Origin: JBLMZI01 sp050258755
Lineage (GTDB): Bacteria > Bacillota > Syntrophomonadia > Syntrophomonadales > DTU052
Reading direction: 5' to 3'
NCBI GenBank assembly: GCA_050258755.1
Contig: JBLMZI010000007.1
Location: forward strand, 1-64,000
Length of the DNA stretch: 64,000 nt
Positions 53,134-62,825 of this stretch are shown in pieces. Position numbers and translations under genes: made by a program. The notes below the pieces were generated by a model. It was given only the letters and a program-made list of their open reading frames with translations, searched no databases and was not told where the DNA came from. Positions within the stretch are counted from its first letter, which is position 1; each line of letters begins with the position of its first letter.

Positions 53134-53796
53134 ATGGCGGAAGTCAAATTGGGAAGCAATATCCTGGGGGCGAACGAGCTGATGGCCCGGAAGAACCGGA
53201 CGCTGTTCACGAAGAACGGGCAGCTGGTGATCAATTTGATGAGTTCGCCGGGTGCGGGAAAAACCACCCTTCTCGAGCGAACCATCGAAGCGTGCCAGGG
53301 CCAAGTCCGGATTGGGATCATTGAAGGCGATTTGTACACTGATCAGGATGCGCAGCGGATTGGCGCGAAGGGCGCGCCGGTTGTGCAAATCAATACCGAA
53401 GGAGCCTGCCATCTGGACGCCGGAATGGTGGAACGCTCCTTATCTGCTATTGGTCCCGAAAAACTGGATTTAATTGTTATCGAAAATGTTGGCAATCTGG
53501 TTTGCCCGGCTGAGTTTGATCTGGGCGAGGATTTCAAAACCGTCGTGCTCAGTGTGGCGGAAGGTAATGACAAACCCCTGAAATACCCGTTGATCTTTCG
53601 GGAGTCCAGCGCGATTGTGCTGAACAAACTGGACCTCGTTCCATACACCGATTTTGATCTGGAACGGTTTCGGAAGGATGTTAAGCACCTCAATCCATCC
53701 GCCCGGGTATTTTATGTCTCCGCCCGAACCGGCGAAGGCATTGCGGCCTGGGCCGATTGGCTCCTGGAGGAGGTGCAAAGAAAAAGAACAGTCTAG
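53134..53796 (+). CDS. hypB: GTPase HypB for hydrogenase nickel insertion
   Basis: 220 residues. P-loop 'SSPGAGKTTLLE', switch region 'IIEGDLYTDQDAQRI', and 'NKLDLVPY' for guanine recognition. Hydrolysis of GTP drives nickel transfer. It lacks the N-terminal His stretch that stores nickel in some HypB proteins; His-rich segments occur instead in the NikO tail and the CooT fusion. Confidence 0.96.
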   Translation: MAEVKLGSNILGANELMARKNRTLFTKNGQLVINLMSSPGAGKTTLLERTIEACQGQVRIGIIEGDLYTDQDAQRIGAKGAPVVQINTEGACHLDAGMVERSLSAIGPEKLDLIVIENVGNLVCPAEFDLGEDFKTVVLSVAEGNDKPLKYPLIFRESSAIVLNKLDLVPYTDFDLERFRKDVKHLNPSARVFYVSARTGEGIAAWADWLLEEVQRKRTV

Positions 53797-54003
53797 GTCT
53801 ATTGGGCGCATAAGGATTGGTGAATGAGGTTAAAAATGGGAATGCGAGACGCGATGGAGAACCCCTCTTTGAATGCGCGCCTCTCGATATCTCGTACTGC
53901 CCATGAGTGACTAATATTGGCGTTTAAGGCAAATAAGCCCTTGGATTCAAGTAACAGGGCGAGTCGGCCTTGGTAGCAAATCAATACGGGAGGGATTAGA
54001 AGA

Positions 54004-55071
54004 ATGCCAACCAAACTTAGTCGTCGCGATTTCTTACGCTTGGCGGCCGGTTCGGCAGCAGCCATTTCGATGTCGGGTTTCCTGGCGCCGTTTATGGCTC
54101 AAGCGGTCGCCGAAGGCACAGTGCCGAAAGTGATCTGGATTCAAGGTGCAAGCTGCACCGGCTGTTCCGTATCGCTGCTGAACACCGTGCACCCTGATAT
54201 CGCGGAAGTCCTGACGAAGATCATCAGCCTGCAGTTCCATCCCAACGTGATGGCATCCGCCGGCGACCAGGCCATGGAGATTATCCACAATCTCGCAGCC
54301 AACGAAAAAGGCAAGTACATTCTTGCGTTTGAAGGTGCGGTTCCGCTGGAAGCCGATGGCCGCTACTGCATGGTCGGCGAAAAGAATGGCAAGCCGATTA
54401 TGATGAAGGACCTGGTCAAGGAAGTCGGCTCGAACGCCAAAATGATTCTGAACATCGGTACCTGCTCCGCGTACGGCGGCATCCCGGCGGCAGGTCCCAA
54501 TCCGACCGGATGCGTATCGGTTCAAGAGGTGGTGGGCAATGTCGTTCCTTACGTCAACATTGCTGGGTGCCCGCCCCATCCGGACTGGATTGTCGGCACC
54601 ATCGCCCACGCGGTTTTATATCCGAACAAACCGATCGAAACCGACGCAAATGGCCGTCCTAAAATGTTCTACGGCGGCATTATTCATGACAACTGCCCGC
54701 GGCGCCAGTACTTCGACAATGGCATCTTTGCGAAGAACTTCAGCGAACCGGGCTGCCTGATCGAGATCGGCTGCAAAGGCCCGATCGCGCACTGCGACTC
54801 CACCACCCGCCTCTGGAACGGCGGCGTGAACTGGTGCATCAAAGCTGGCGCGCCCTGCCTGGCCTGCACCGAACCCGAATTCCCGAATGCGGCTGGCATT
54901 TACAATCGTATGGCTGAAATGCCGGTTGGACCGAGAATCACGGCAACCGTTGACGAAGTCGCACTGGGTCTGACCGGGCTGACTGCACTGGGCATCGCCG
55001 GCCACCTGGGCGGCAACGTTTTGACCGGCCGGATCGGCCCGAAGCATGACGAGAAGGAAGGTGACAACTAA
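54004..55071 (+). CDS. hyaA: [NiFe]-hydrogenase small subunit, Tat-exported
   Basis: 355 residues. Twin-arginine signal SRRDFL (Arg7, Arg8), hydrophobic core and a cut near 'AQAVAEG'. The proximal cluster begins with CTGC (C51, C54); later Cys/His sets ('HDNCPRRQYF', 'GCLIEIGC', 'NWCIKAGAPCLAC') hold the other iron-sulfur clusters. This matches group 1 (uptake, outward-facing) hydrogenases. The C-terminal part ends in a hydrophobic run ('VALGLTGLTALGIAGHLGG'), a likely membrane anchor. The stop overlaps the large subunit's start by one base. Confidence 0.95.
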   Translation: MPTKLSRRDFLRLAAGSAAAISMSGFLAPFMAQAVAEGTVPKVIWIQGASCTGCSVSLLNTVHPDIAEVLTKIISLQFHPNVMASAGDQAMEIIHNLAANEKGKYILAFEGAVPLEADGRYCMVGEKNGKPIMMKDLVKEVGSNAKMILNIGTCSAYGGIPAAGPNPTGCVSVQEVVGNVVPYVNIAGCPPHPDWIVGTIAHAVLYPNKPIETDANGRPKMFYGGIIHDNCPRRQYFDNGIFAKNFSEPGCLIEIGCKGPIAHCDSTTRLWNGGVNWCIKAGAPCLACTEPEFPNAAGIYNRMAEMPVGPRITATVDEVALGLTGLTALGIAGHLGGNVLTGRIGPKHDEKEGDN

Positions 55072-56534
55072 TGGCGCAGAAGGTAGTAGTCGATCCCGTA
55101 ACCAGAATTGAAGGTCACCTTAAGGTCGAGGTCGAAATCGACGGCGGCAAAGTTGTCGACGCCCGCACCAGCGGCAGCCTCTTCCGCGGCCTTGAACTGA
55201 TCATGCGCGGCCGGGACCCGCGGGATGCACAACAGCTGATTCAGCGCATCTGCGGCGTCTGCCCGCTGGCTCATGCGACCGCCGGCACCATGGCTCTCGA
55301 TACCGCATTCGGTATTGAACCGCCGCACAATGGCCGGATTGTCCGGAACCTGATTTTCGGTTCCAACTACCTGCAATCCCATATCCTGCACTTCTTCCAC
55401 CTGACGGCGCTCGACTATGTCAAGGGCCCGGACATGGCGCCATGGCGCCCGCTCTACGGCAACGATTTCCGTCTGCCGGAAGCCACCAACAAAGCCGCGG
55501 TGGACGCATACATCAAAGCGCTCGAAATCCGGCGCAAATGCCATGAAATGCTGGCCCTCTGGGGCGGCAGAATGCCGCACGTTCAGGCGATCGTTCCCGG
55601 CGGCGTAACCCAGCCGGTCGATGCTCAGAAGATTGCGGAATTCACCTGGCGGCTGGCCGAAGTGAAATCGTTCGTGGAGAACGTTTACATTCCGATCGCA
55701 ACGGCTGTGACCGAAGCCTACTCCGATTGGTTCAGTCTGGGTGTTGGCTGCAAGAGCTTCCTCGCCTATGGCGGCTTCCCGACCACTGATGCTGCGGTTG
55801 GCACGAAGCATGTTGACCGCGAGAAGTTCTTCAAAACGGGCATTGTTTATGCGAATGGCACATCTGAGGCGTTTGATCCGGAACTCGTCACCGAGCAGGT
55901 GAAGTACGCCTGGTTCGCCGATGGCATTGAGCTTTCGCCGAAAGATGCCGTGGTCAAGCCTGAAGCGACGAAAGCCGGGGCCTATTCCTGGCTGAAAGCG
56001 CCGCGCTACAAAGACATGCCGATGGAAGTTGGCCCACTGTCGAGACAGTTGGTCAACGGCACCGATGCGATCACGAATCTCGGCGACAAAGCCTTTTCCG
56101 TCATGGGCCGTCACTTCGCCCGCGCAGTCGAAGCGCTGTTGATCGCCACTGAAATGCAAAAATGGCTTGGCGAACTCGATCCGTCTCCGAATGCACCGGT
56201 TTGCACGCCGCATGAGTTCAAGGGTATCGAAGTACAGGGTATGGGCTTGACCGAAGGCCCGCGCGGCGCCCTTGGCCACTGGCATAAGTTCAACAGCAGC
56301 AACCGCACCGAGGTTTACAACGCGGTCGTTCCGACCACCTGGAACGCCGGCCCGCGGGACGACAAAGGCGTTCCCGGCCCGATGGAACAGGCGATTATCG
56401 GCGTACCGGTTGCCGACGCCACCCAGCCGGTTGAAGTTCTTCGCGTTATCCGCTCCATGGACCCGTGCTTCGGCTGCGCGATCCATGTGATGACGCCGGA
56501 TAAGAAGACGATTGCCCAGTTTACGATTGATTAG
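55071..56534 (+). CDS. hyaB: [NiFe]-hydrogenase large subunit
   Basis: 487 residues. Nickel-iron ligands are the two CxxC sets: RICGVC (C61, C64) and DPCFGCAIH (C466, C469) with His472. After His472 a 15-residue tail remains, which the HyaD-type protease removes once nickel is in place. It is shorter than many group 1 large subunits (around 550-580 residues). The protein rides out with the Tat-tagged small subunit. Confidence 0.97.
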   Translation: MAQKVVVDPVTRIEGHLKVEVEIDGGKVVDARTSGSLFRGLELIMRGRDPRDAQQLIQRICGVCPLAHATAGTMALDTAFGIEPPHNGRIVRNLIFGSNYLQSHILHFFHLTALDYVKGPDMAPWRPLYGNDFRLPEATNKAAVDAYIKALEIRRKCHEMLALWGGRMPHVQAIVPGGVTQPVDAQKIAEFTWRLAEVKSFVENVYIPIATAVTEAYSDWFSLGVGCKSFLAYGGFPTTDAAVGTKHVDREKFFKTGIVYANGTSEAFDPELVTEQVKYAWFADGIELSPKDAVVKPEATKAGAYSWLKAPRYKDMPMEVGPLSRQLVNGTDAITNLGDKAFSVMGRHFARAVEALLIATEMQKWLGELDPSPNAPVCTPHEFKGIEVQGMGLTEGPRGALGHWHKFNSSNRTEVYNAVVPTTWNAGPRDDKGVPGPMEQAIIGVPVADATQPVEVLRVIRSMDPCFGCAIHVMTPDKKTIAQFTID

Positions 56535-56547
56535 AGGGGGGAGAAAC

Positions 56548-57183
56548 GTGATAACACCAATGGAAGAAAGGCATTCCTTGGCGATTCGGCTTTTCCACTG
56601 GTTGAACATGATCGCGATTACCCTGCTCTGCCTGACGGGGTTCTATATCCATGCGCCGCTGCACTTCAGACTGTTCAGCACCATGGATAACCCGCGGTTC
56701 TTCCATTTCCTGATGGCCTATGTACTGATCTTCGGCGTGATCGGCCGCGTGTACTACGCGATTGCCACCGGCGACTGGCGCAATGTCCTTTACAATGTGG
56801 TGGAGGATACCAAAAAGCTGCCAAGCATGATCAAGTACTACACCTTCCTGGCTGACAGCCATCCGGATTATGGTAAGTACAATCCGGGTCAGAAGGGGAT
56901 GTACACCGGTCTGGTGTTCATGGTCATCGTGATGGTTTACACCGGTGTGATGCTGCTGTATCCGAACTCCGCCTATGCGGTTTGGAATTCGGCGCACATT
57001 ATGAGCTATGCGACCGCCCGAATGATTCATTACATTTTCACATGGTTCTTTATTCTCTGCGTGATGGTTCATGTGTACCTGGATCTGTCCGAGGGGATTC
57101 CCGTGCTGATGTCGATGTTCACGGGCAAACTTCCGGTGGGTTTCCATCACACCAGTGATGACCACCATAGTGTCAGCCAGTAA
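56548..57183 (+). CDS. hyaC: Ni/Fe-hydrogenase b-type cytochrome
   Basis: 211 residues from GTG 56548 with GGGGGGAG five bases earlier. Four to five membrane helices with haem-ligand His candidates in 'RLFHWLNM', 'FFHFLMAY', 'MIHYIFTW' and 'MVHVYLDL'. It carries electrons from the small subunit to the quinone pool. It ends with a His-rich tail ('GFHHTSDDHHS'). The next gene is 13 bp away. Confidence 0.94.
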   Translation: MITPMEERHSLAIRLFHWLNMIAITLLCLTGFYIHAPLHFRLFSTMDNPRFFHFLMAYVLIFGVIGRVYYAIATGDWRNVLYNVVEDTKKLPSMIKYYTFLADSHPDYGKYNPGQKGMYTGLVFMVIVMVYTGVMLLYPNSAYAVWNSAHIMSYATARMIHYIFTWFFILCVMVHVYLDLSEGIPVLMSMFTGKLPVGFHHTSDDHHSVSQ

Positions 57184-57196
57184 TTTGGAACAAAGT

Positions 57197-57679
57197 ATGG
57201 CTGACAAAATACCGGTTTTAGTGTTGGGGATCGGCAATCCCCTGCTGACGGACGACGGTGTGGGTTTCCACGCCGTCAACCGTTTGAGCGAGGAAACGAT
57301 GCCCCCGGGGGTTGAAGTGGTGGACGGCGGTGTCCACACTTACGATCTCGTGGACTTTTTTTGCTCGGCGGAAACCATCGTGGTGATTGATGCCCTCAAA
57401 GCGGGCGGAAATCCCGGGCAATTGTACCGGGCGCCGCTAGAGGAAATGGGGCTGAAATCCTCCGGGGGCATGTCGGTTCATTCGATGCATTTTATCGACG
57501 CCATGGATATGGTGCACTATGTGGGCTTTTATCCGCGGGTCATCGTGTATGGGATTGAACCGGAAAGCCTTGACTGGGGAACTGAGCTCTCTCCGACGGT
57601 GGCCGCCAAACTTCCCCGGCTCCTTGAACGGGTCCGGGAGGAGGTACACAAACTGATTCAGGAACGCGAAGGCGGGTGA
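57197..57679 (+). CDS. hyaD: Hydrogenase maturation protease
   Basis: 160 residues from ATG 57197. 'LGIGNPLLTDDGVGFHAV' and 'VVDGGVHTYDL' are the HyaD/HybD/HycI signature, with Asp/Glu residues that read the bound nickel. It clips the C-terminal tail of the large subunit. The frame is open back to 57155, overlapping the cytochrome gene. Confidence 0.94.
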   Translation: MADKIPVLVLGIGNPLLTDDGVGFHAVNRLSEETMPPGVEVVDGGVHTYDLVDFFCSAETIVVIDALKAGGNPGQLYRAPLEEMGLKSSGGMSVHSMHFIDAMDMVHYVGFYPRVIVYGIEPESLDWGTELSPTVAAKLPRLLERVREEVHKLIQEREGG

Positions 57680-57838
57680 AAGCCCGCTTTCCCTTCAAGG
57701 GGGCTTGGGGCTTACCGCGGGCCCCGCTGAAGGGATAAGCGTCAGCGGACGGAAAAGCATGCAGCGGAGATGACTCCAATGAAGGATTTGCGGTTGCTGG
57801 CAGGCGCTTTCTAAATGAAACCACGGAGTTGAACACCG

Positions 57839-60166
57839 ATGATGACCGGTCGAATGACAGCCAGCCGAATACATATTACCGGCATTGTGCAGGGCGTTGG
57901 TTTTCGTCCGCATGTGTACCGGTGTGCCATGGAACATGGCATGAAAGGCTGGGTGCTGAATTCTTCGGCGGGTGTTGTTATTGAGGCGGAGGGACCGGCG
58001 GAGGCGGTTGACGCTTTTGCAGCAAGCCTGACGGCCAACAAGCCGCCGCTGGCAGTGATCAAAACCTATGAGCGATTAGACATCCCGGTTTTCGGATACG
58101 ATGCGTTCTCGATCCGGGAGAGTGAAGCAAACCAGGAAAAGAGTGTGATGATCTCACCGGATATCGCAATCTGCGGGGACTGCAAACGAGAGGTGCATAA
58201 TCCGGAGGACCGGCGTTTTGGCTATGCGTTTACCAACTGCACCAATTGCGGCCCGCGGTTTACGATCACCAAGGACGTCCCGTATGACCGGGCGATGACG
58301 ACCATGGCCCCGTTTATCATGTGCCCGCAATGCCAAGAAGAGTACGAAGACCCGCTGCACCGCCGGTTTCACGCACAGCCGAACGCCTGCCCGGTTTGCG
58401 GGCCCCAACTGACGCTGTTGGATGCAGCCGGGCAGGTCGTCAGCGATAATCCGGCGCGGCTCTTAAAGGCAGGTAAGATTCTTGCGGTAAAGGGTCTTGG
58501 CGGCTTTCACCTGGCCTGCGACGCAACCCAAGAAGATGCGGTTCAGATGCTGCGCCGGCGAAAAAAGCGCGATGCTAAACCATTTGCCGTCATGGTCCGG
58601 GATCAGGCCGCCGCCGAAAAGTACTGCCGGATCAGCCCGGCCGAGCTGGCTTTGCTGAATGCCCCGGAGGCGCCGATTGTCGTACTTGACCGGCGCTTTG
58701 AAGCGAAATTGCCCGACCGCTTGATTCACCCGGGGCTGAGTACCCTGGGCGTGATGTTCCCGTATACACCCTTGCACGAATTACTGTTCGATGACGCGCT
58801 TGAAATCCTCATCATGACCAGTGCCAACTTGACCGATGATCCGCTGGTCACCGACAACACCGAGGCCAGGGAGAAACTGACCGGGATCGCCGATTATTAC
58901 TTGATCCATAACCGCGACATTCATAACCCGTGTGATGATACGGTTCTGCGCCTGGTGCCGGACCCTGATTCGAAAAACAGGCCTGTGGCCTCAGGTGATA
59001 GACCAGCCATGACCACCCAATTCTTTCGGCGGGCTCGTGGATATGTGCCGCGCGGAATTGAACTTCCGGTGACCACCCGCCCAATTCTTGCAGTTGGCGG
59101 CGAGATGAAAAACACCTTTTGTCTGACCCGGGGCAATGAGGCCTTTTTAAGCCAGCATTTCGGCGATGTGAATCACTATGGAAACTATCGCAAGTTTCTG
59201 GACGCGCTGCCCCGATTTGAGGCGATGGTTCATGTCACTCCGGAAGTCGTGGCCCATGATCTGCATCCGGATTACCAGACCACGCGCTGGGCCTTGCAGG
59301 AAAGCGGATTGCCGGTTGTGGCGGTCCAGCATCACCACGCGCATATGGCCTCGGTAATGGCCGAACACAAGCTGACCGGGGATGTGCTGGGCTTGATCTG
59401 TGACGGGACCGGCTATGGAACGGATGGCGCGGTCTGGGGCGGGGAAATTCTGGCGGGGAGCTATCGTGGCTTTCAACGGCTCGGCCATTTAACCCCGGTT
59501 GCGCTTCCTGGCGGAAATGCAGCGGTTGAGCGGCCGTATCGAATGGCCCTGGTTTATCTGCTCCAGTCGCTCGGCCCGGACGGAAGGGAGGCCGCCTTGA
59601 ATTACTTGCTGGATTTGACCGAAGAAGAGGCCACGCTGGTGGAAAAGCAGATCGCACGCAATTTGAACACGGTGCCGACGTCTTCCGCCGGCCGCTTGTT
59701 TGACGCGGTCGCGGCTTTTTTGGGGATCGCACCCGTGAGCCGCTATGAAGGCCAGTCAGCCATCGAATTGGAAGCGGTCGCCGATCCCGAAGCAAAAGGC
59801 GAATACCCGTTTGCCGTGGACAAGATTGACGGCCGGTACCGGATGAACCTCCTGCCAGCCTGGCCGGCCATGCTGAGGGAGCGGGAGACGATGATTCCCA
59901 TTGAACGGATTGCCGGACGTTTTCACAATACGCTGGCTCGAACCATGGTTGAAGCGATGCGCCTTGCCAAAGCTGAAACCGGCTTAAACCGGGTGGTTTT
60001 GGCGGGCGGCACCTTTTACAATCGAATCCTTTTAGGGAAAATGGTCCAGACCTTGAACCAGGAAGGTTTTACGGTATATATTAATCAAAATGTGCCGGCT
60101 GGCGATGGCGGATTATCGCTGGGACAGGCCATGATCGCGAATGAGGTGAACGAAGCATGTGTTTAG
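57839..60166 (+). CDS. hypF: Carbamoyltransferase HypF
   Basis: 775 residues. Acylphosphatase head (~1-95), two zinc fingers of the CxxC...CxxC type (from 'CGDCK' to 'CTNCG' and from 'CPQCQ' to 'CPVCG'), a YrdC domain (~200-385), and a Kae1-like C-terminal domain with 'HHHAHMASVMAEH'. It uses carbamoyl phosphate and ATP to start the CN ligands of the NiFe centre, passing the group to HypE. It ends inside the hypC start (60157). Confidence 0.96.
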   Translation: MMTGRMTASRIHITGIVQGVGFRPHVYRCAMEHGMKGWVLNSSAGVVIEAEGPAEAVDAFAASLTANKPPLAVIKTYERLDIPVFGYDAFSIRESEANQEKSVMISPDIAICGDCKREVHNPEDRRFGYAFTNCTNCGPRFTITKDVPYDRAMTTMAPFIMCPQCQEEYEDPLHRRFHAQPNACPVCGPQLTLLDAAGQVVSDNPARLLKAGKILAVKGLGGFHLACDATQEDAVQMLRRRKKRDAKPFAVMVRDQAAAEKYCRISPAELALLNAPEAPIVVLDRRFEAKLPDRLIHPGLSTLGVMFPYTPLHELLFDDALEILIMTSANLTDDPLVTDNTEAREKLTGIADYYLIHNRDIHNPCDDTVLRLVPDPDSKNRPVASGDRPAMTTQFFRRARGYVPRGIELPVTTRPILAVGGEMKNTFCLTRGNEAFLSQHFGDVNHYGNYRKFLDALPRFEAMVHVTPEVVAHDLHPDYQTTRWALQESGLPVVAVQHHHAHMASVMAEHKLTGDVLGLICDGTGYGTDGAVWGGEILAGSYRGFQRLGHLTPVALPGGNAAVERPYRMALVYLLQSLGPDGREAALNYLLDLTEEEATLVEKQIARNLNTVPTSSAGRLFDAVAAFLGIAPVSRYEGQSAIELEAVADPEAKGEYPFAVDKIDGRYRMNLLPAWPAMLRERETMIPIERIAGRFHNTLARTMVEAMRLAKAETGLNRVVLAGGTFYNRILLGKMVQTLNQEGFTVYINQNVPAGDGGLSLGQAMIANEVNEACV

Positions 60167-60384
60167 GTGTTCCTGCCCGGGTCGTTGAACTGCTTCCGAA
60201 AGAAATGGCACGGGTTGATGTCATGGGCAATGAAACCACCATCAGCATCCGGCTGACGCCCGAAGTGAACACAGGCGAATTCGTGCTGGTCCACGCGGGG
60301 TTTGCCATGGAAATCATCGATGAGGACTTCGCGCTCGAAACCGTACAGATTCTGGAGGAGCTCGAAGAATATGCTCAGCGATAA
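60157..60384 (+). CDS. hypC: HypC/HupF-type chaperone
   Basis: 75 residues, MCLGVPARV with the essential Cys2. It carries the Fe(CN)2CO unit with HypD and holds the apo large subunit. It overlaps hypF by ten bases and hypD by 14 bases. Confidence 0.96.
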   Translation: MCLGVPARVVELLPKEMARVDVMGNETTISIRLTPEVNTGEFVLVHAGFAMEIIDEDFALETVQILEELEEYAQR

Positions 60385-61438
60385 AGAATACCTGGACAAG
60401 ATGATTCGGGAAATCGGAGCCGTGAAGACCGAGTGGTCGCTGATGGAGGTCTGCGGGACTCATACCATGGCGATTGCCAAGAGCGGCCTGCGTGAGCTGC
60501 TGCCCGAGAATATCAAACTGCTGACCGGCCCCGGCTGTCCGGTCTGTGTGACCGCACAGGGCGACATTGATGCGATGATCGACCTGTCCCGGCGTTCCGG
60601 CGTGATGATCGCCACATTCGGTGATATGATCCGGGTCCCGGGCACCGACAGCTCGTTTCAGGAAGAGCGCGGCAAAGGCGCTTCGATCAATGTCGTCTAT
60701 TCGCCGCTCGACGCTTTGCAGCTGGCGCGGGACAATCCCGACCGGGAGGTCATTTTTATCGGTATTGGCTTTGAAACGACAGCGCCAGCCGTCGGTTCCG
60801 CGGTTGAAATGGCGGCCGCGGAAGGACTAAACAACTTTTCGGTCCTTTCACAGCACAAGATCGTGCCGCCAGCGCTTGAGGCAATTTTCAGCGACAACGA
60901 AATCCGGGTTGACGGACTGATCTGCCCGGGACACGTTTCGGTGGTGATCGGGCTTCGTGCTTACGACGAATTGGTGGAACGCCACCAGAAGGCCTGTGTG
61001 GTGACCGGATTTGAAACCAGGGATATTCTGGAGGGGATTGTCCTTTTGCTGCGGCAGCTCGAAAGCGGCAGGCTCAAGAGTGAAATCCAGTACCGGCGCG
61101 TGGTGCGTCCGGAAGGGAACAAAGTAGCCCGTGCCGTGCTGAGTCGAGTCTTTGAACCGATTGACGCCCGATGGCGCGGCCTTGGGACGATTGGAGCCAG
61201 CGGCCTTGCGCTGGCCCCCCAGTTTGCCGCCTGGGATGCGAAACGTAAATTCGACCTTCCTGAGTATGAGGACAAACCGATCAAGGGCTGTGCCTGCGGC
61301 GAGGTGTTAAAGGGTAAAATTGCGCCGGATGGCTGCGCTCTGTTTGGCCGGGGCTGCACCCCGATCAAACCCATCGGCCCGTGTATGGTTTCGTCCGAAG
61401 GCGCTTGCGCCGCATTTTATCGCTACCGGGTCCGGTAG
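60371..61438 (+). CDS. hypD: HypD scaffold protein
   Basis: 355 residues from ATG 60371. CGTHTM, GPGCPVC, GFETTAP and CPGHVSVVIG motifs are all present, as are the C-terminal cluster cysteines ('GCACGEVLKG', 'GCALFGRGC', 'GPCMVSSEGAC'). It binds a 4Fe-4S cluster and, with HypC, assembles the iron-ligand unit. Confidence 0.96.
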   Translation: MLSDKEYLDKMIREIGAVKTEWSLMEVCGTHTMAIAKSGLRELLPENIKLLTGPGCPVCVTAQGDIDAMIDLSRRSGVMIATFGDMIRVPGTDSSFQEERGKGASINVVYSPLDALQLARDNPDREVIFIGIGFETTAPAVGSAVEMAAAEGLNNFSVLSQHKIVPPALEAIFSDNEIRVDGLICPGHVSVVIGLRAYDELVERHQKACVVTGFETRDILEGIVLLLRQLESGRLKSEIQYRRVVRPEGNKVARAVLSRVFEPIDARWRGLGTIGASGLALAPQFAAWDAKRKFDLPEYEDKPIKGCACGEVLKGKIAPDGCALFGRGCTPIKPIGPCMVSSEGACAAFYRYRVR

Positions 61439-61457
61439 CAAATCACCGGAGGTACAT

Positions 61458-62468
61458 ATGAGCAACGATGAACGCATTCTTCTGGCCCATGGCAGCGGCG
61501 GCCGAATGAGCCAGCAGCTGATCGAAACGGTCTTCCGGAACGCATGGAGCAATGACTATCTTTCTCCCATGCTGGATGGCGCAGTGCTCCCGGTTTCCGG
61601 GGGAAGGCTCGCGGTCTCAACCGATTCTTTTGTGATCACGCCGATTTTCTTCCCGGGCGGGGATATTGGGAAAATAGCGATCGCGGGTACGGTCAATGAT
61701 TTGGTGGCCTGCGGGGCGGTTCCGATGTATCTGACCGCCGCATTCATTATTGAAGAAGGACTGCCGCTGGAAGATCTGCAAAGGGTGGTTCAGTCCATGG
61801 CGGCGGCTGTAAAGGACGCCGGTGTTCGGGTGGTGACCGGCGATACCAAGGTGGTCGAGAAGGGCAGTGCCGACAAGCTTTTCATTAATACGACCGGGAT
61901 TGGCTTCATTCCGGAGACGATCGATTATCGCCCGGACCGGATTGAACCGGGGGATGTCATTATTGTGACCGGCACGGTTGGAGATCATGGTCTGGCGATC
62001 CTGGCCCAGCGTGAAGGACTGTCTTTTACCACGCCGGCTTTAAGCGACTGTGCTCCGCTGCACCGCATGGGTGAAGCCGTCCGCGGGTTGGGTTCGGCGG
62101 TGAAATGCATGCGCGATCCGACCAGAGGCGGACTGGCGACGGTGCTGAACGAGCTGGCCGGTCAGTCCGGCCGGGGACTTCTGGTTCGCGAATCTGGAAT
62201 TCCGGTGGCTGCCCACGTCAAAGGCGCCTGTGATATGCTGGGCATGGATCCGCTGTATATGGCGAATGAAGGGAAAATGGTGCTGATCGTTGACCGAAAC
62301 CACGCGGATGCGGTCATGCAGGCACTGAAGACGGTGCCGGAGGCGGTAAATGCCGCCGTCATCGGTCAGGTTGTGGACGACCGGGGCATTGTACTGATGG
62401 AAACAGAACTGGGTGCGCGCCGAATTCTGGGGATGTTGGAAGGCGAGCACCTTCCCCGGATCTGTTAA
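61458..62468 (+). CDS. hypE: HypE, dehydration of thiocarboxamide
   Basis: 336 residues from ATG 61458 after GGAGGT. The AIR synthase-like fold shows 'LAHGSGGRMSQQLIE' and 'VVTGDTKVVEKG'. The last residue, Cys336 in PRIC, is the acceptor of the carbamoyl group from HypF; ATP-dependent dehydration makes the cyano ligand. Confidence 0.96.
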   Translation: MSNDERILLAHGSGGRMSQQLIETVFRNAWSNDYLSPMLDGAVLPVSGGRLAVSTDSFVITPIFFPGGDIGKIAIAGTVNDLVACGAVPMYLTAAFIIEEGLPLEDLQRVVQSMAAAVKDAGVRVVTGDTKVVEKGSADKLFINTTGIGFIPETIDYRPDRIEPGDVIIVTGTVGDHGLAILAQREGLSFTTPALSDCAPLHRMGEAVRGLGSAVKCMRDPTRGGLATVLNELAGQSGRGLLVRESGIPVAAHVKGACDMLGMDPLYMANEGKMVLIVDRNHADAVMQALKTVPEAVNAAVIGQVVDDRGIVLMETELGARRILGMLEGEHLPRIC

Positions 62469-62492
62469 TCCACCCATTACAAGCGAAATAAG

Positions 62493-62559
62493 AGGGGACA
62501 TTCCTCGCCGCATACGCTTGAAAAGAAGCAAGCCAGCCCCGAGGGTGTCCCCTTTCTTT
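62493..62559 (+). terminator. Terminator after hypE
   Basis: AGGGGACA (62493-62500) and TGTCCCCT (62546-62553) form an 8-bp stem around a large loop, followed by TTCTTTC. It ends the hydrogenase operon; on the other strand it may end the desulforedoxin-like gene. Confidence 0.65.
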
Positions 62560-62574
62560 CTCGTTTTCATTGTA

Positions 62575-62697
62575 TTATTCTGAAACCAGTACCATGTCTT
62601 CGCCGCAGCAGACCAGAGTTCCTCCGCCGACTTCAAGGATCTTGACCTTGTTGCCGCAGATTTCGCAGAGGTAGAGTTCGCCGACTTCGTCAACCAT
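62575..62697 (-). CDS. Desulforedoxin-like 40-residue rubredoxin-type iron protein
   Basis: 40 residues, MVDEVGELYLCEICGNKVK at the start and a Cys-Cys pair later. The Fe site is C11, C14, C30 and C31, the CxxC...CC pattern of desulforedoxin and of the N-terminal domain of desulfoferrodoxin. ATG 62697 follows GGAGGTG with good spacing. Such proteins pass single electrons, often in superoxide or oxygen defence. It stands opposite to the hydrogenase operon and the CheR-like gene and has its own ribosome site. Confidence 0.82.
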   Translation of the reverse strand: MVDEVGELYLCEICGNKVKILEVGGGTLVCCGEDMVLVSE

Positions 62698-62825
62698 ACA
62701 TTACACCTCCTTTTTGTAAAGTATAGTATGACCGGCGGCTCCGGCTCAAGTCGGGAAACAGCGATTGAAAAGAAAATGCTTCTTTCTTTCAACGCGGAGA
62801 AGAAAAAACGTTGGGACGGGAATTT

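Noticed and set aside
55068..56609. Long open frame (513 codons) on the minus strand opposite the hydrogenase large subunit
   Set aside because: It mirrors a strongly supported gene with intact CxxC motifs; the minus translation has no recognisable domain and arises from GC-rich third positions.
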